Of a stretch of DNA of 41,941 bases, positions 16,470 through 23,566 are shown one piece after another. The stretch comes from Acidobacteriaceae bacterium UBA1307 (GTDB lineage Bacteria; Acidobacteriota; Terriglobia; Terriglobales; Acidobacteriaceae), in the NCBI GenBank assembly GCA_002307235.1, contig DBTV01000044.1:1-41941 (forward strand). Reading direction: 5' to 3'. The translations under genes were made by a program, and so were the position numbers. Within the stretch, counting starts at the first letter, position 1. Every line of letters starts with the position of its first letter. Under the pieces are notes generated by a model. That model saw nothing but the letters and a program-made list of their open reading frames with translations, did not search any database and had not been told where the DNA came from.

Positions 16470-17441
16470 ATGCAACAGATGCAGCCGAGTACGCTTGAAC
16501 CCGGCGCTACGCTCGACCACTACCGGCTGGAGGCCGTGGTGGCGCGCGGTGGCATGTCGACGCTTTACCGCGCCCGCGACCTTGCCAGCGACCGCGTCGT
16601 GGCCCTCAAGCTCCCCCATCCTGCAATGGAAAACGATCCGATCCTCGTCGAGCGCTTTCGGCGCGAGGAACAGATCGGCCAGGAACTCGATCATCCGGGC
16701 ATCGTGAAAACTTTTAACGGTGAAGAGCGCTGCCGCAAGTACATGGTGATTGAGTGGGTTGAGGGGCGCCTCCTGCGCGAGGTCCTCAACGGGGGAGTCG
16801 ATGCCGACCGCGCCACCCGCATCGTTCTCGGCATCTGCGATGCGCTCGATTACATGCACAAGCGCGGCGTTGTTCATCGCGATCTGAAGCCGGAAAACAT
16901 CATGGTGGGCGAGGACGATCGCATCAAGCTCATCGATTTCGGCATTGCCATGAAAGAGGATGCGCGTCGGCTGACCTTCGCCGGCAACTCCCCGCTGCTC
17001 GGCACCCCCGACTACATTGCGCCCGAGCAGGTGAAGGGCCAGCGCGGCGACCAGCGCAGCGACATCTACGCGTTGGGGGCCATTTTTTATGAGATGCTCA
17101 CCGGGCGGCCTCCCTATGTTGGGCCTAACCCCTTGGCGGTCATGAATGAACGGCTGCAGCACGATCCAACGCCTCCGCGCACGCTCGCGCCAGAAATCTC
17201 CGCGCAGGTGGAAGAGATCGTCTTCCGCGCGCTGGAGCGTGAGCCGCGCCACCGCTACGCGACGGCCTGCGAAATGGCCTGGGATCTGGAGCATCAGGAG
17301 CAGGTTGGCGTCGAGGAGGATGTGCGCAAACTTCCTCTGCATCAACGACTTCCGCACAAGGGCCGGCTTGCGCTCTATGCCGTGCTGGGCCTTGCGCCGG
17401 TGCTGCTGTTTCTGCTCATGCTCGCCTTGGCGCACCGCTAA
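16470..17441 (+). CDS. Membrane-anchored Hanks-type serine/threonine protein kinase
   Basis: 323 residues, cytoplasmic kinase domain with one C-terminal membrane helix (LALYAVLGLAPVLLFLLML) and no extracellular sensor: the chain ends three residues after it. Kinase elements in order: glycine loop VARGGMSTLYRA, VALKL lysine, HRDLKPEN with catalytic Asp138, DFGIAM, GTPDYIAPEQ and SDIYALG. All catalytic residues are present, so it should be active. The ATG at 16470 is chosen because the Pro/Glu-rich N-terminus begins there; a TTG at 16428 further upstream is possible and GGAAGGAG lies at 16405-16412. The C_GCAxxG_C_C gene follows after 35 bases, probably in the same transcript. Substrates are unknown. 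Confidence 0.93.
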   Translation: MQQMQPSTLEPGATLDHYRLEAVVARGGMSTLYRARDLASDRVVALKLPHPAMENDPILVERFRREEQIGQELDHPGIVKTFNGEERCRKYMVIEWVEGRLLREVLNGGVDADRATRIVLGICDALDYMHKRGVVHRDLKPENIMVGEDDRIKLIDFGIAMKEDARRLTFAGNSPLLGTPDYIAPEQVKGQRGDQRSDIYALGAIFYEMLTGRPPYVGPNPLAVMNERLQHDPTPPRTLAPEISAQVEEIVFRALEREPRHRYATACEMAWDLEHQEQVGVEEDVRKLPLHQRLPHKGRLALYAVLGLAPVLLFLLMLALAHR

Positions 17442-17476
17442 GTTCTATTCTGAGAAGGGATCACGGGAGAAGACCT

Positions 17477-17917
17477 ATGGAAAAGAAGGCTTCGGAACGG
17501 GCGGTGGAGCTGTTTCACGCGCACTACAACTGCGCGCAGTCGGTCTATGCGGCGAGTGCTAACGGTAATGGAATGAGTGAACAACAACGGTTGGCCGTCT
17601 CCGCTGCCTTTGGCGGCGGCATGGCGCGGCGGGGCGAGGTGTGCGGCGCGCTGACCGGGGCTCTGATGGCGCTCGGCGAAAAGCGCGGGATCAGTGAGTG
17701 CGATCCAACTGCTTTCCGCGCAACGCTTTACAAAGAGTCCGATGAGCTGATGACGCGGTTTCGCGAGGCCAACGGAGCCATCCATTGCCGGGCGCTGACG
17801 GGGTGCAAGCTGAATACCGAAGAGGGACAGAAACGCTTCAAGGAGTTGGAGTTACACGAAAAACTCTGCTCGAAGCTGGTGGCCTTCGCGGCGGACGAAA
17901 TCGAGAAAATGCACTGA
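17477..17917 (+). CDS. C_GCAxxG_C_C family redox-type protein
   Basis: 146 residues. The family signature is clear: NCAQSV near residue 20, then GGGMARRGEVCGALTGALMALG (the C-G-A-x-x-G core), and two later cysteines in HCRALTGCKL and LCSKL. Members of this family (putative redox-active protein) are small cytosolic proteins with conserved cysteines that may bind a metal or form disulfides; the function is not established. The ATG at 17477 follows GGGAGA and is well placed. It is likely cotranscribed with the upstream kinase (35-base gap). Immediately after its stop codon begins a 21-bp tandem repeat with phased A/T tracts. Confidence 0.88.
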   Translation: MEKKASERAVELFHAHYNCAQSVYAASANGNGMSEQQRLAVSAAFGGGMARRGEVCGALTGALMALGEKRGISECDPTAFRATLYKESDELMTRFREANGAIHCRALTGCKLNTEEGQKRFKELELHEKLCSKLVAFAADEIEKMH

Positions 17918-17995
17918 TTTTGGGGCAGAAAACGGCGTTTTTTGGCTCAAAAACAGCGATTTTCGTGTCAAAAAGTGCGTTTTTCGTGCGTTTTT
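17908..17995. repeat. Degenerate 21-bp tandem repeat with helically phased A/T tracts
   Basis: Four units of 21 bases (starting 17908, 17929, 17950 and 17971) follow the pattern AAAAc.gcg.TTTTcg.g.ca. Eight A or T runs of 4-6 bases have centres at about 17919.5, 17930.5, 17940.5, 17951, 17961.5, 17972, 17982 and 17993, i.e. 10-11 bases apart. Phased A-tracts are known to give intrinsic curvature. The array starts within the last codons of the upstream gene. Confidence 0.8.
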
Positions 17996-18034
17996 GCGTT
18001 CGGAAATGGCGTGCTTTCGGGGCGGGGTTTTCCT

Positions 18035-18062
18035 CGGGGCTGAAGCCGTGTGCGGCGGGCGG
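18035..18062. repeat. TGAA-loop palindrome family, degenerate copy
   Basis: CGGGGCTGAAGCC followed by TGCGGCGGGCGG is the same arrangement as at 18877-18903, with part of the right arm lost. A second weak hairpin follows (GAGAGGGAAT with ATTCCCTTCTC, about 18069-18100). The rest of the 360-base gap between 17918 and 18276 shows no convincing gene. Confidence 0.6.
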
Positions 18063-18276
18063 CGAAAGAGAGGGAATCATCCACAGAGCCATTCCCTTCT
18101 CTTCCGCAGCGGCAATGGCAACCGGGGATACGCACACTCAACGCAGGCGTATGGAAGACAGGCGCACAGAGCGCCACGCTATGCCATTGTGGTTTTCTCG
18201 ACAGAGTAGAACCAGCGTAAGTCGATTAGAGCTGTGAAGGTGAAAGTTACAAAGATTGATTCAGCGCAGCTTCCGG

Positions 18277-18609
18277 TTAGGCGGGTCCAAGATACTGGAT
18301 GGAGTTATTGAGTGTGGCGCCGGAGATTTTGAATTTTTGGGTTGGGCCGTGCGGATCAAACTGAAACACCTGCGCGTAGGTGTTGTCTTTTCCGAGCGCA
18401 ATCCAAACCTTGAGTTGCGCGGTAGCTCCCGGAAAAATTCCCTCACATTTTGCCTGCAAGTCCATCGTTCTCGACTGGGCGATAGGAAAATTTTCGTGAT
18501 TACAGGCTTCATGCTGAATCCCGTTGTCGTCTGTGTAGATTGCGTGAATGTCACAGACGAAGCCGCCATCGTTGTAGAGTTCGAATTTGCTTACTTTTGG
18601 CATTGGCAT
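18277..18609 (-). CDS. Small protein of unknown function (110 aa)
   Basis: Not recognised. The ATG at 18609 has a textbook ribosome site (AAGGAGGAAA) eight or so bases upstream, which supports real translation. The sequence starts MPMPKVSKFELYNDGGFVC and continues with alternating beta-type patterns, two cysteines at about 19 and 34 plus one near 53, and no signal peptide or membrane segment, so it is probably a cytosolic beta-sandwich protein. Base composition is lower in GC than the flanking housekeeping genes. It sits alone between two copies of the TGAA-loop palindrome, in a pocket that also contains the J-domain fusion. No neighbour suggests a role. Confidence 0.6.
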   Translation of the reverse strand: MPMPKVSKFELYNDGGFVCDIHAIYTDDNGIQHEACNHENFPIAQSRTMDLQAKCEGIFPGATAQLKVWIALGKDNTYAQVFQFDPHGPTQKFKISGATLNNSIQYLGPA

Positions 18610-18876
18610 AACAATTTTCCTCCTTGTGAGATTGCCTACTCTGTTCAAGAGCTTTTCGGCGTCCGCTCCAACAACCACTAGACAATTCAAAAATTGCCCG
18701 GGGCCATCGTACGTCTTCCCATGTGCAGTGCTGCCATTTTTATTGCGTAAATTTGGGCATGGGAAAATTCGATAGAAGAGAAGCTGCGACAGCTGCATTT
18801 GGAACTAAATTAGGACAATTCTCAGCTTCGTTTGTATGAGGGACGAATTTTTTGGCGAGGGCGAGGCGTGTTGTTC

Positions 18877-18932
18877 CGGGGCTGAAGCCCCGTGCGGCGG
18901 GCGGAGGAGATTCCTGGGCCTGAAGGCCCAGG
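18877..18932. repeat. TGAA-loop palindromes, two adjacent hairpins
   Basis: CGGGGC-TGAA-GCCCCG at 18877-18892 and CCTGGGCC-TGAA-GGCCCAGG at 18913-18932, separated by TGCGGCGGGCGGAGGAGATT. Both are perfect stems with the same TGAA loop, in the style of REP elements. A third hairpin of the family is at 22341-22384. Confidence 0.85.
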
Positions 18933-18985
18933 CTCCTTCCGGGGAATAAAAATCATGCCCGGATCAATAAGATTTATTTGGTAAA

Positions 18986-20293
18986 CTATTTGCCGATATT
19001 TCTTTTGATAAATGAATATGCTTCATTTATTTCTGCCATTTTCTTCGGTGCAAGTTCTTTCATCTCTGGGGCCAAATGCTCGTATTTGTCGGGATGGTAT
19101 AACGCTGCTTTTTTATGGAAGGCAGCGTTTGCTTGTTCTGCTGTTGCAGTCGGCGTGATTCCAAGAATTTCGTAGTATTGCGATAAAGGGTTATTTGCTG
19201 TGCGTGGCGTCTCTGGAGTCTTTTCTCGTGGGGCAGAGTCTCTCATCTCATTGCTGAATGCGCTACTGTATTGAGAGATAAAAGCACGTGCCATTCCCAA
19301 GTTGGATGCTTGTAGTATGACTTGGGTGCCACTCAATGTTTGAAGAGTGACTTCTCCATATAAAAGAACAGGTATAGCGCGGTTGTTGTTGAATCGGCGA
19401 TCTGGGCTCCCATTCTTGTTGACAAAGCGCCATGTGGTATCTATCTGTTGGCTATCGCGTGGGACAGCCTCTGACTCGATATAGCGTGACGCTTTGACGC
19501 TAAAGGATAGTTGCTGATATTGAACGGAAGCATAATGGTTACCTGAAAAAATAAGGACCTGGTCGGGTAAGAAATGAAAAGTTACTCCATTGGCTTTGAT
19601 AGAAGAAATGGGTAGAGAAGGTTTGAACCCTTTTGTCGGTAATGCCCCGACTGAAGCTGGGTTTCTGGTAATCAGTGCGGTTGCTCCCGCGTTTCTCTTT
19701 AAATCTGAAGTCGTAGAGCTTGTGTTGATGACCCAAATGCGACTGTTTGAGGCCAGAGTTGAAAGAGATTTCTGAATTAGGGAGTATCTCTCAAAAGATT
19801 CACGGTCTAAGTCGTAATGTATTTCTTGCGTATGGGATACGTTGAATCTTTTGGATAGCATGGCTGCTAGGATGATGCCAGATATGAGGATAAAGAAAGA
19901 TAATATCGGATTGGCATGCACTGCTACGATGGCGCCGCAGGAAAGTACGATCGGGATAAATGATGGATTTGTGGCAGATATATTTCGATTGAGCTTTTCA
20001 ATTAGATCAGTCTGATTTGACGCGGCCAGCTCTGACACTGGAACTTGAAATACTGAATCGAGAGGACCCTGCGCGGGGTCAGTAGCAGGCTGTGGGGATG
20101 AGCGGTGTTGGGGCGGCGCGGCGTCTATGCGGTGCCGATAATATGCGCCATGAGATGAAATCGTAACGAAGGTTCCTCGTGGTCCGGCGGTAACTCTGGC
20201 TCCCCTGACTCCGAAGGAACTGCTTACTCCTCGTGGTGAGATGGTAAAGCGAAAGGGACCTGCGCCAAAACTTTTGCGAAAACCGAAGCCCAT
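18986..20293 (-). CDS. DUF4236 - transmembrane - J-domain fusion protein
   Basis: 435 residues in three parts. Residues 1-55 are a DUF4236 module (MGFGFRKSFGAGPFRFTISP, then GVSSSFGVRGARVTAG). Two hydrophobic stretches at about 112-145 (FIPIVLSCGAIVAV, ILSFFILISGIILAA) anchor it in the membrane. A long soluble region without a recognisable fold follows. Residues about 368-432 form a J-domain: YYEILGITPTATAEQANAAFHKKAALYHPDKYEH..., with the HPD motif intact, so it should be able to stimulate an Hsp70. DUF4236 has no assigned biochemical role. The gene is clearly AT-richer than its neighbours, suggesting acquisition. The ATG at 20293 has GGAGAT upstream; a promoter is visible at 20331-20360. 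No DnaK gene is nearby. Confidence 0.8.
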   Translation of the reverse strand: MGFGFRKSFGAGPFRFTISPRGVSSSFGVRGARVTAGPRGTFVTISSHGAYYRHRIDAAPPQHRSSPQPATDPAQGPLDSVFQVPVSELAASNQTDLIEKLNRNISATNPSFIPIVLSCGAIVAVHANPILSFFILISGIILAAMLSKRFNVSHTQEIHYDLDRESFERYSLIQKSLSTLASNSRIWVINTSSTTSDLKRNAGATALITRNPASVGALPTKGFKPSLPISSIKANGVTFHFLPDQVLIFSGNHYASVQYQQLSFSVKASRYIESEAVPRDSQQIDTTWRFVNKNGSPDRRFNNNRAIPVLLYGEVTLQTLSGTQVILQASNLGMARAFISQYSSAFSNEMRDSAPREKTPETPRTANNPLSQYYEILGITPTATAEQANAAFHKKAALYHPDKYEHLAPEMKELAPKKMAEINEAYSFIKRNIGK

Positions 20294-20330
20294 CGAAAAT
20301 CTCCAATCGTAAGTTCAAATAAAAAACGAC

Positions 20331-20360
20331 ATAATACATTCTTTCAAAAAATGCAGACAA
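20331..20360 (-). promoter_or_regulatory. Candidate promoter of the DUF4236/J-domain gene
   Basis: On the minus strand TTGTCT (20355-20360), an 18-base spacer and TATTAT (20331-20336); the start codon is about 37 bases further on. Confidence 0.45.
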
Positions 20361-20380
20361 TCCCGTATGGCGCGTGTGGG

Positions 20381-21634
20381 TTAGCGGTAGGAGTCGTCGC
20401 GGTGCATGACGAACTCTGGGTAGGCGTTGCCGCCGAGCTCGCTCAGGTCCATGCCCATGCGCTCGCTGTCGTAGTCGGCGCGGAAGGGGACGAGGCGGTT
20501 GATTGCGAGCAGCAGGAAGTAGACCAGGGGCAGGAAGAATCCCAGAAGAACGGCGAGGCCGGTGAGCTGGGCGAGGAGTTGGCCGGGGCGGCCGGAGAAC
20601 AGGCCGGAGGCGAGCAGTCCCCAGAGGCCGGAGACCATGTGGACGGCGATGGCGCCGGAGGGGTCGTCGATGGACAGAGCCAGCTCAAAGAGTTCGACGA
20701 GCAGAGGGGTGAGCAGTCCGGCGACGATGCCGATGAGGATGGCGGCGGCGGGGGCGACGAGGGCGGCTGAGGCGCTGGAGGCGACGAGTCCGGCCATCCA
20801 TCCGTTGGCCGAGAGGCTGGCGTCGGGTTTGCCGAAGCGGATGTTGGTGACGGTGAAGGTGGCGGCGAGGGCGGCCGAGGCTGACAGCAGAGTGTTGATG
20901 GCGGTGAGCGGCAACTGCGTGAGGGGCGCGTGGAGCCAGAGCAGGGCACCGGCGGTGTTGAAGGCCGTCCAGCCGATGAGCGAGAGCAGGCAGCCGAAGA
21001 GGACGTAGACGACGTTGTGGCCGGGCATGGCGGTGGAGAGGCCTTCCTGGGGGAACTTGCCGTGGCGGGGACCGGCGATCCAGACGACGGCGAGGGCTCC
21101 GAAGCCGCCGAGGACGTGGATGGGGGCGGCACCGCCGGGGTCAACGAAGCCGGAGGCGAGGCCGAAGGCGTGGTCGAGGGTGGCGAGCCAGCCGTAGCTC
21201 CAGTGGGCGGCGAGGGGAAAGAGGATGAGGGCGTAGAGGGCGGCGATGGTGGCACCGGCCGGCAGGCGGAGGCGGTCGGCGCCGGAGCCCCAGGGAATGA
21301 GGACGCAGAGGGCGACGGAGAAGAGCTCGAAGAGCAGTTCGAGCTGGCTCTGGAGGGGTTGGGCGCTGAGTCCATTGATGAAGAAGGCGCCGGAACCGAT
21401 CAGGTTCCAGGAGTGGCCGGCGATGGAGAGGCTGTGGCCGGAGCCGGTGGCGAGGGCGGCACCGAAGGCGACAAAGAGGATGCTGGCCAGGGCGAGGAGC
21501 GCTAGGCTGCCGGTGAGGGCCTGGGCGGCGGAGCGGGCGCGGCCGAGTCCGGTATTGAGGAAGGCCAGGCCGGCGATGGCGAGCGGGGCGAGCATGAGGA
21601 GGAGGAAGGCGACGAGGGTGGAGGCGTCGTTCAT
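20381..21634 (-). CDS. amt: Ammonium transporter (Amt family)
   Basis: 417 residues, about 11 membrane helices, trimeric channel for ammonium/ammonia in the inner membrane. Family landmarks are visible: FFINGLSAQ, HWSYGWLATLDHAFGLASGFVDPGGAAPIHVLGG split over the first half (the D-x-A-G-x-x-x-V-H segment appears as DPGGAAPIHVLGG), FGCLLSLIGWTAFNTA, and the second pore histidine in AIAVHMVSGLWGLLA. The start at 21634 (MNDASTLVAFLL) overlaps the stop of the upstream 60-residue gene (ATGA), so the two are translationally coupled. The soluble C-terminal tail ends ELGGNAYPEFVMHRDDSYR. No glnK (PII) gene follows in this window, unlike many amt loci. Confidence 0.9.
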   Translation of the reverse strand: MNDASTLVAFLLLMLAPLAIAGLAFLNTGLGRARSAAQALTGSLALLALASILFVAFGAALATGSGHSLSIAGHSWNLIGSGAFFINGLSAQPLQSQLELLFELFSVALCVLIPWGSGADRLRLPAGATIAALYALILFPLAAHWSYGWLATLDHAFGLASGFVDPGGAAPIHVLGGFGALAVVWIAGPRHGKFPQEGLSTAMPGHNVVYVLFGCLLSLIGWTAFNTAGALLWLHAPLTQLPLTAINTLLSASAALAATFTVTNIRFGKPDASLSANGWMAGLVASSASAALVAPAAAILIGIVAGLLTPLLVELFELALSIDDPSGAIAVHMVSGLWGLLASGLFSGRPGQLLAQLTGLAVLLGFFLPLVYFLLLAINRLVPFRADYDSERMGMDLSELGGNAYPEFVMHRDDSYR

Positions 21635-21813
21635 CGGCGGGCTCCGGAGCGGACGGGCATGTGTCCGCGGACGGCAACGGCGAGGCCGAGAGCTTCGACG
21701 GCGAGGGCGCAGAGGATGAAGGCGAGGCGCTCGGTGGCGTCGGTGAACAGGACGAGGGCCGCCAGGGCGAGAAAGCATCCGGCGGGCAAGACCAACAATC
21801 CGGCGAACTTCAT
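21631..21813 (-). CDS. Small two-helix membrane protein coupled to amt (60 aa)
   Basis: Unknown function. The sequence MKFAGLLVLPAGCFLALAA continues into two hydrophobic segments (about 3-22 and 28-48) with a short charged tail. The ATG at 21813 follows AAAGGAA, a good site, and its stop codon overlaps the amt start in ATGA, which means the ribosome can reinitiate directly on amt. Placement and coupling suggest an accessory subunit or simply a coupled small protein; sequence alone gives no activity. Confidence 0.7.
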   Translation of the reverse strand: MKFAGLLVLPAGCFLALAALVLFTDATERLAFILCALAVEALGLAVAVRGHMPVRSGARR

Positions 21814-21962
21814 GGCCGTTCCTTTCCAAGAAAAGGCAAGGGATGGAATACCTAAGGATTGGCGATGAGGCATAAGGATGGCAAGGAGATTTGGGGGTGG
21901 GGGAATCTTTTGCGGATATTGATGGGGTGCGTGGTTTACTTCGGGGCAAGGAGGATCGCGGA

Positions 21963-22322
21963 ATGGAGATCATAAACCGGATTGCGGCGAGCACGCCGGG
22001 GGCACTGCTGATTCTGATGCTGGCGGCGTTTCTGGAGGCCTTGGGGGATTCGCTGTTTCAGACGGGGTTTTACCGGACGAGCGGGTGGGCGCGGTGGGCG
22101 GCGCTGGCGGCGGGCGGGGTGACGCTGGCGGCCTATGGGGCGAGCGTGAATCTGCCGCGATGGGACTTTGGGCGGCTGCTGGGCGTGTATGTGGTCTTCT
22201 TTTTTGTGCTGGCGCAGGTGCTGAACAAGGTGCGCTTTGGGCAGGGGCCGACGCTGCCAATTTGGGTGGGCGGTGGGCTGATTGTTTCCGGCGGGCTGGT
22301 GGTGGCTTTGTGGCGGGCGTGA
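21963..22322 (+). CDS. Small four-helix membrane protein, SMR/YnfA-like
   Basis: 119 residues and four hydrophobic segments at about 12-30, 38-58, 68-88 and 98-117. The second half (FGRLLGVYVVFFFVLAQVL, then IWVGGGLIVSGGLVVALW) resembles the FGRxYAAYGGVFIV and final helix of YnfA/UPF0060 proteins, distant relatives of the small multidrug resistance exporters. The transport substrate is unknown and the diagnostic membrane glutamate near the N-terminus may be the E in AAFLEALGD. The ATG at 21963 has AAGGAGG at good spacing. It is divergent from the small membrane protein/amt unit. Confidence 0.6.
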   Translation: MEIINRIAASTPGALLILMLAAFLEALGDSLFQTGFYRTSGWARWAALAAGGVTLAAYGASVNLPRWDFGRLLGVYVVFFFVLAQVLNKVRFGQGPTLPIWVGGGLIVSGGLVVALWRA

Positions 22323-22340
22323 AAAGAGAGGGCGGGCGTA

Positions 22341-22384
22341 GTGCGGAAGGAGCAGGGGCCTGAAGGCCGCTGCTCCCTCCGCAC
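22341..22384. repeat. TGAA-loop palindrome, long copy
   Basis: 20-base arms (22341-22360 and 22365-22384) with two mismatches and the loop TGAA; the inner core is GGCC-TGAA-GGCC as at 18913-18932. It lies between two convergent genes and has no T-run, so it is a palindrome and not an ordinary terminator. Confidence 0.85.
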
Positions 22385-22392
22385 AGTGAGGG

Positions 22393-22956
22393 TTAGAGGC
22401 CGCTGGGACCACCGCCGCCGGGGGGTGGGCCGCCGGGACCTTCGCCATCCGGAGGAGGTCCGCCGGGGCCGGCCTGCTGCTCGGCCTTTTCCTGCTGCTT
22501 GAGGTAGGCGCTGAACTTGGTGGCCTGATCCGCGGTAAGCAGGGCGGCGATTTTGTTGTTGGCCTCGCTGCGAATGGCCTTGAGTGCGGCGCGCATCTTT
22601 TCAAACTGCTCGTCGGGCGCGGGCTGGGCGTCGTCGCTGGACTTGGTGGCGTTCTTGTCGCGCTTGGGTCCGTTGGCCTTGAAGAACTCGCCGATCTGCT
22701 TGTTGCGATCGATGAGGATGGGCTTGATCTGGGTCTGCTGATCGGCAGAGAGCGAGAGCTGCTTGGTGAGCTTTTTGATCTCGCGATCGACGTTGGGACC
22801 GCGCTGGCTGGTGGCGTCGGCACCGTCGGGTGGAGGACCACCATCGGGCGGCGGGCCAAAGCCGCCATCGGGTTGAGCCGAGACGAAGCTGGCTGCCGAG
22901 CCAAGCAGGATCGCGGAATAGAGAACTTTACGGAGGAGACCAGAGATGGGTCTCAT
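22393..22956 (-). CDS. Periplasmic Spy/CpxP-like LTxxQ protein
   Basis: 187 residues with a signal peptide (VLYSAILLGSAASFVSAQ). The mature part is helical and carries two LTxxQ-type motifs, LSLSADQQTQIKPIL at about residue 75 and LLTADQATKFSAYL at about 145. The family includes Spy and CpxP, periplasmic chaperones or stress sensors. Both ends of the mature protein are Gly/Pro-rich and repetitive (GPPPDGG units), which is unusual for Spy itself. AAGGA lies nine bases before the ATG at 22956. Its 5' leader contains two clear hairpins (CCCGGT-TGAG-ACCGGG at 23007-23022 and a GACGGC/GCCGTC stem just upstream). Exact role unknown. Confidence 0.7.
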   Translation of the reverse strand: MRPISGLLRKVLYSAILLGSAASFVSAQPDGGFGPPPDGGPPPDGADATSQRGPNVDREIKKLTKQLSLSADQQTQIKPILIDRNKQIGEFFKANGPKRDKNATKSSDDAQPAPDEQFEKMRAALKAIRSEANNKIAALLTADQATKFSAYLKQQEKAEQQAGPGGPPPDGEGPGGPPPGGGGPSGL

Positions 22957-23133
22957 AGGGGTAAGTCCTTTCTCTCCATGTAGAAAAGAAAAATCTTGCA
23001 TGATTGCCCGGTTGAGACCGGGTCTTGACGGCGCGTCTCTCGCGGGAGTGCCGTCGCAGGTGAGTCGCAGAAAAAGTGTAGGACGTTTACAGCGGGGATG
23101 TCGATTCGATAGTTTTTGGGCGGAGGGGGAGCG

Positions 23134-23397
23134 ATGTTTGTGCGGAAGATTCGGGTGCGGCGGCGGCTGGCCTCGGGCGGGGTGGAGGATTGCCCTCTGG
23201 CGTGGATCGACAGCTTTGCCATGCGGAATTTTACGAATGACGCGGTCTTTGACGACACGCTGCCGGTGGGCGATGGATGGATGGAGGCGGGGAGGCGGGT
23301 TCCGCTGGAACGGCTGCGCGCGGCGATGGAGGAGTGGTTCCGGCGCAAGGGCTATTGCGCGGGCGGGGAGGTGGTTGAGCTGGAGGAGTCTGTGTGA
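23134..23397 (+). CDS. Hypothetical small basic protein (87 aa)
   Basis: Not recognised. The ATG at 23134 follows GGAGGGGGA, a strong ribosome site, and the codon pattern fits the neighbouring genes. The sequence begins MFVRKIRVRRRLASGGV and has no signal peptide or membrane segment; a helical stretch MEEWFRRKGY precedes an acidic end (EVVELEESV). It is divergent from the Spy-like gene and followed by degenerate copies of GAAGGGCAGCCGCAGG and the 60-bp repeat. Translation is likely but not certain. Confidence 0.5.
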   Translation: MFVRKIRVRRRLASGGVEDCPLAWIDSFAMRNFTNDAVFDDTLPVGDGWMEAGRRVPLERLRAAMEEWFRRKGYCAGGEVVELEESV

Positions 23398-23490
23398 AGG
23401 GGGAGCGCGGATGCCTGCTTGAAGGGCAACCGCAGGATCTTCGTTGAAGGGCAGCCGCAGGTCCCCTTCGACTACGCTCAGGGCAGGCTT

Positions 23491-23550
23491 TCGACTCACC
23501 ACCCCCAGGCTGAAGAAAACGCCTGGGGCCCCGTTCGCTCAGGATGACCG
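23491..23550 (+). repeat. Dispersed 60-bp repeat, plus copy 1
   Basis: Identical over 60 bases to 33288-33347. Contains the hairpin CCCAGGC-TGAAGAAAAC-GCCTGGG and ends GTTCGCTCAGGATGACCG. It is preceded by GAAGGGCAACCGCAGGAT-type units at 23418-23463, related to GAAAGTACAACCGCAGAT at the other copy. Confidence 0.9.
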
Positions 23551-23566
23551 GCGTTTTTTTTGTTGG

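Noticed and set aside
17838..18137. Minus-strand frame with a heptapeptide repeat of the type FxPKNAV
   Set aside because: The repeat is just the 21-bp DNA array translated; there is no ribosome site and the flanks are not protein-like.
23401..23550. Repeat cluster considered as a CRISPR array
   Set aside because: Units are unequal, not separated by uniform spacers, and match dispersed repeats elsewhere; no cas genes.
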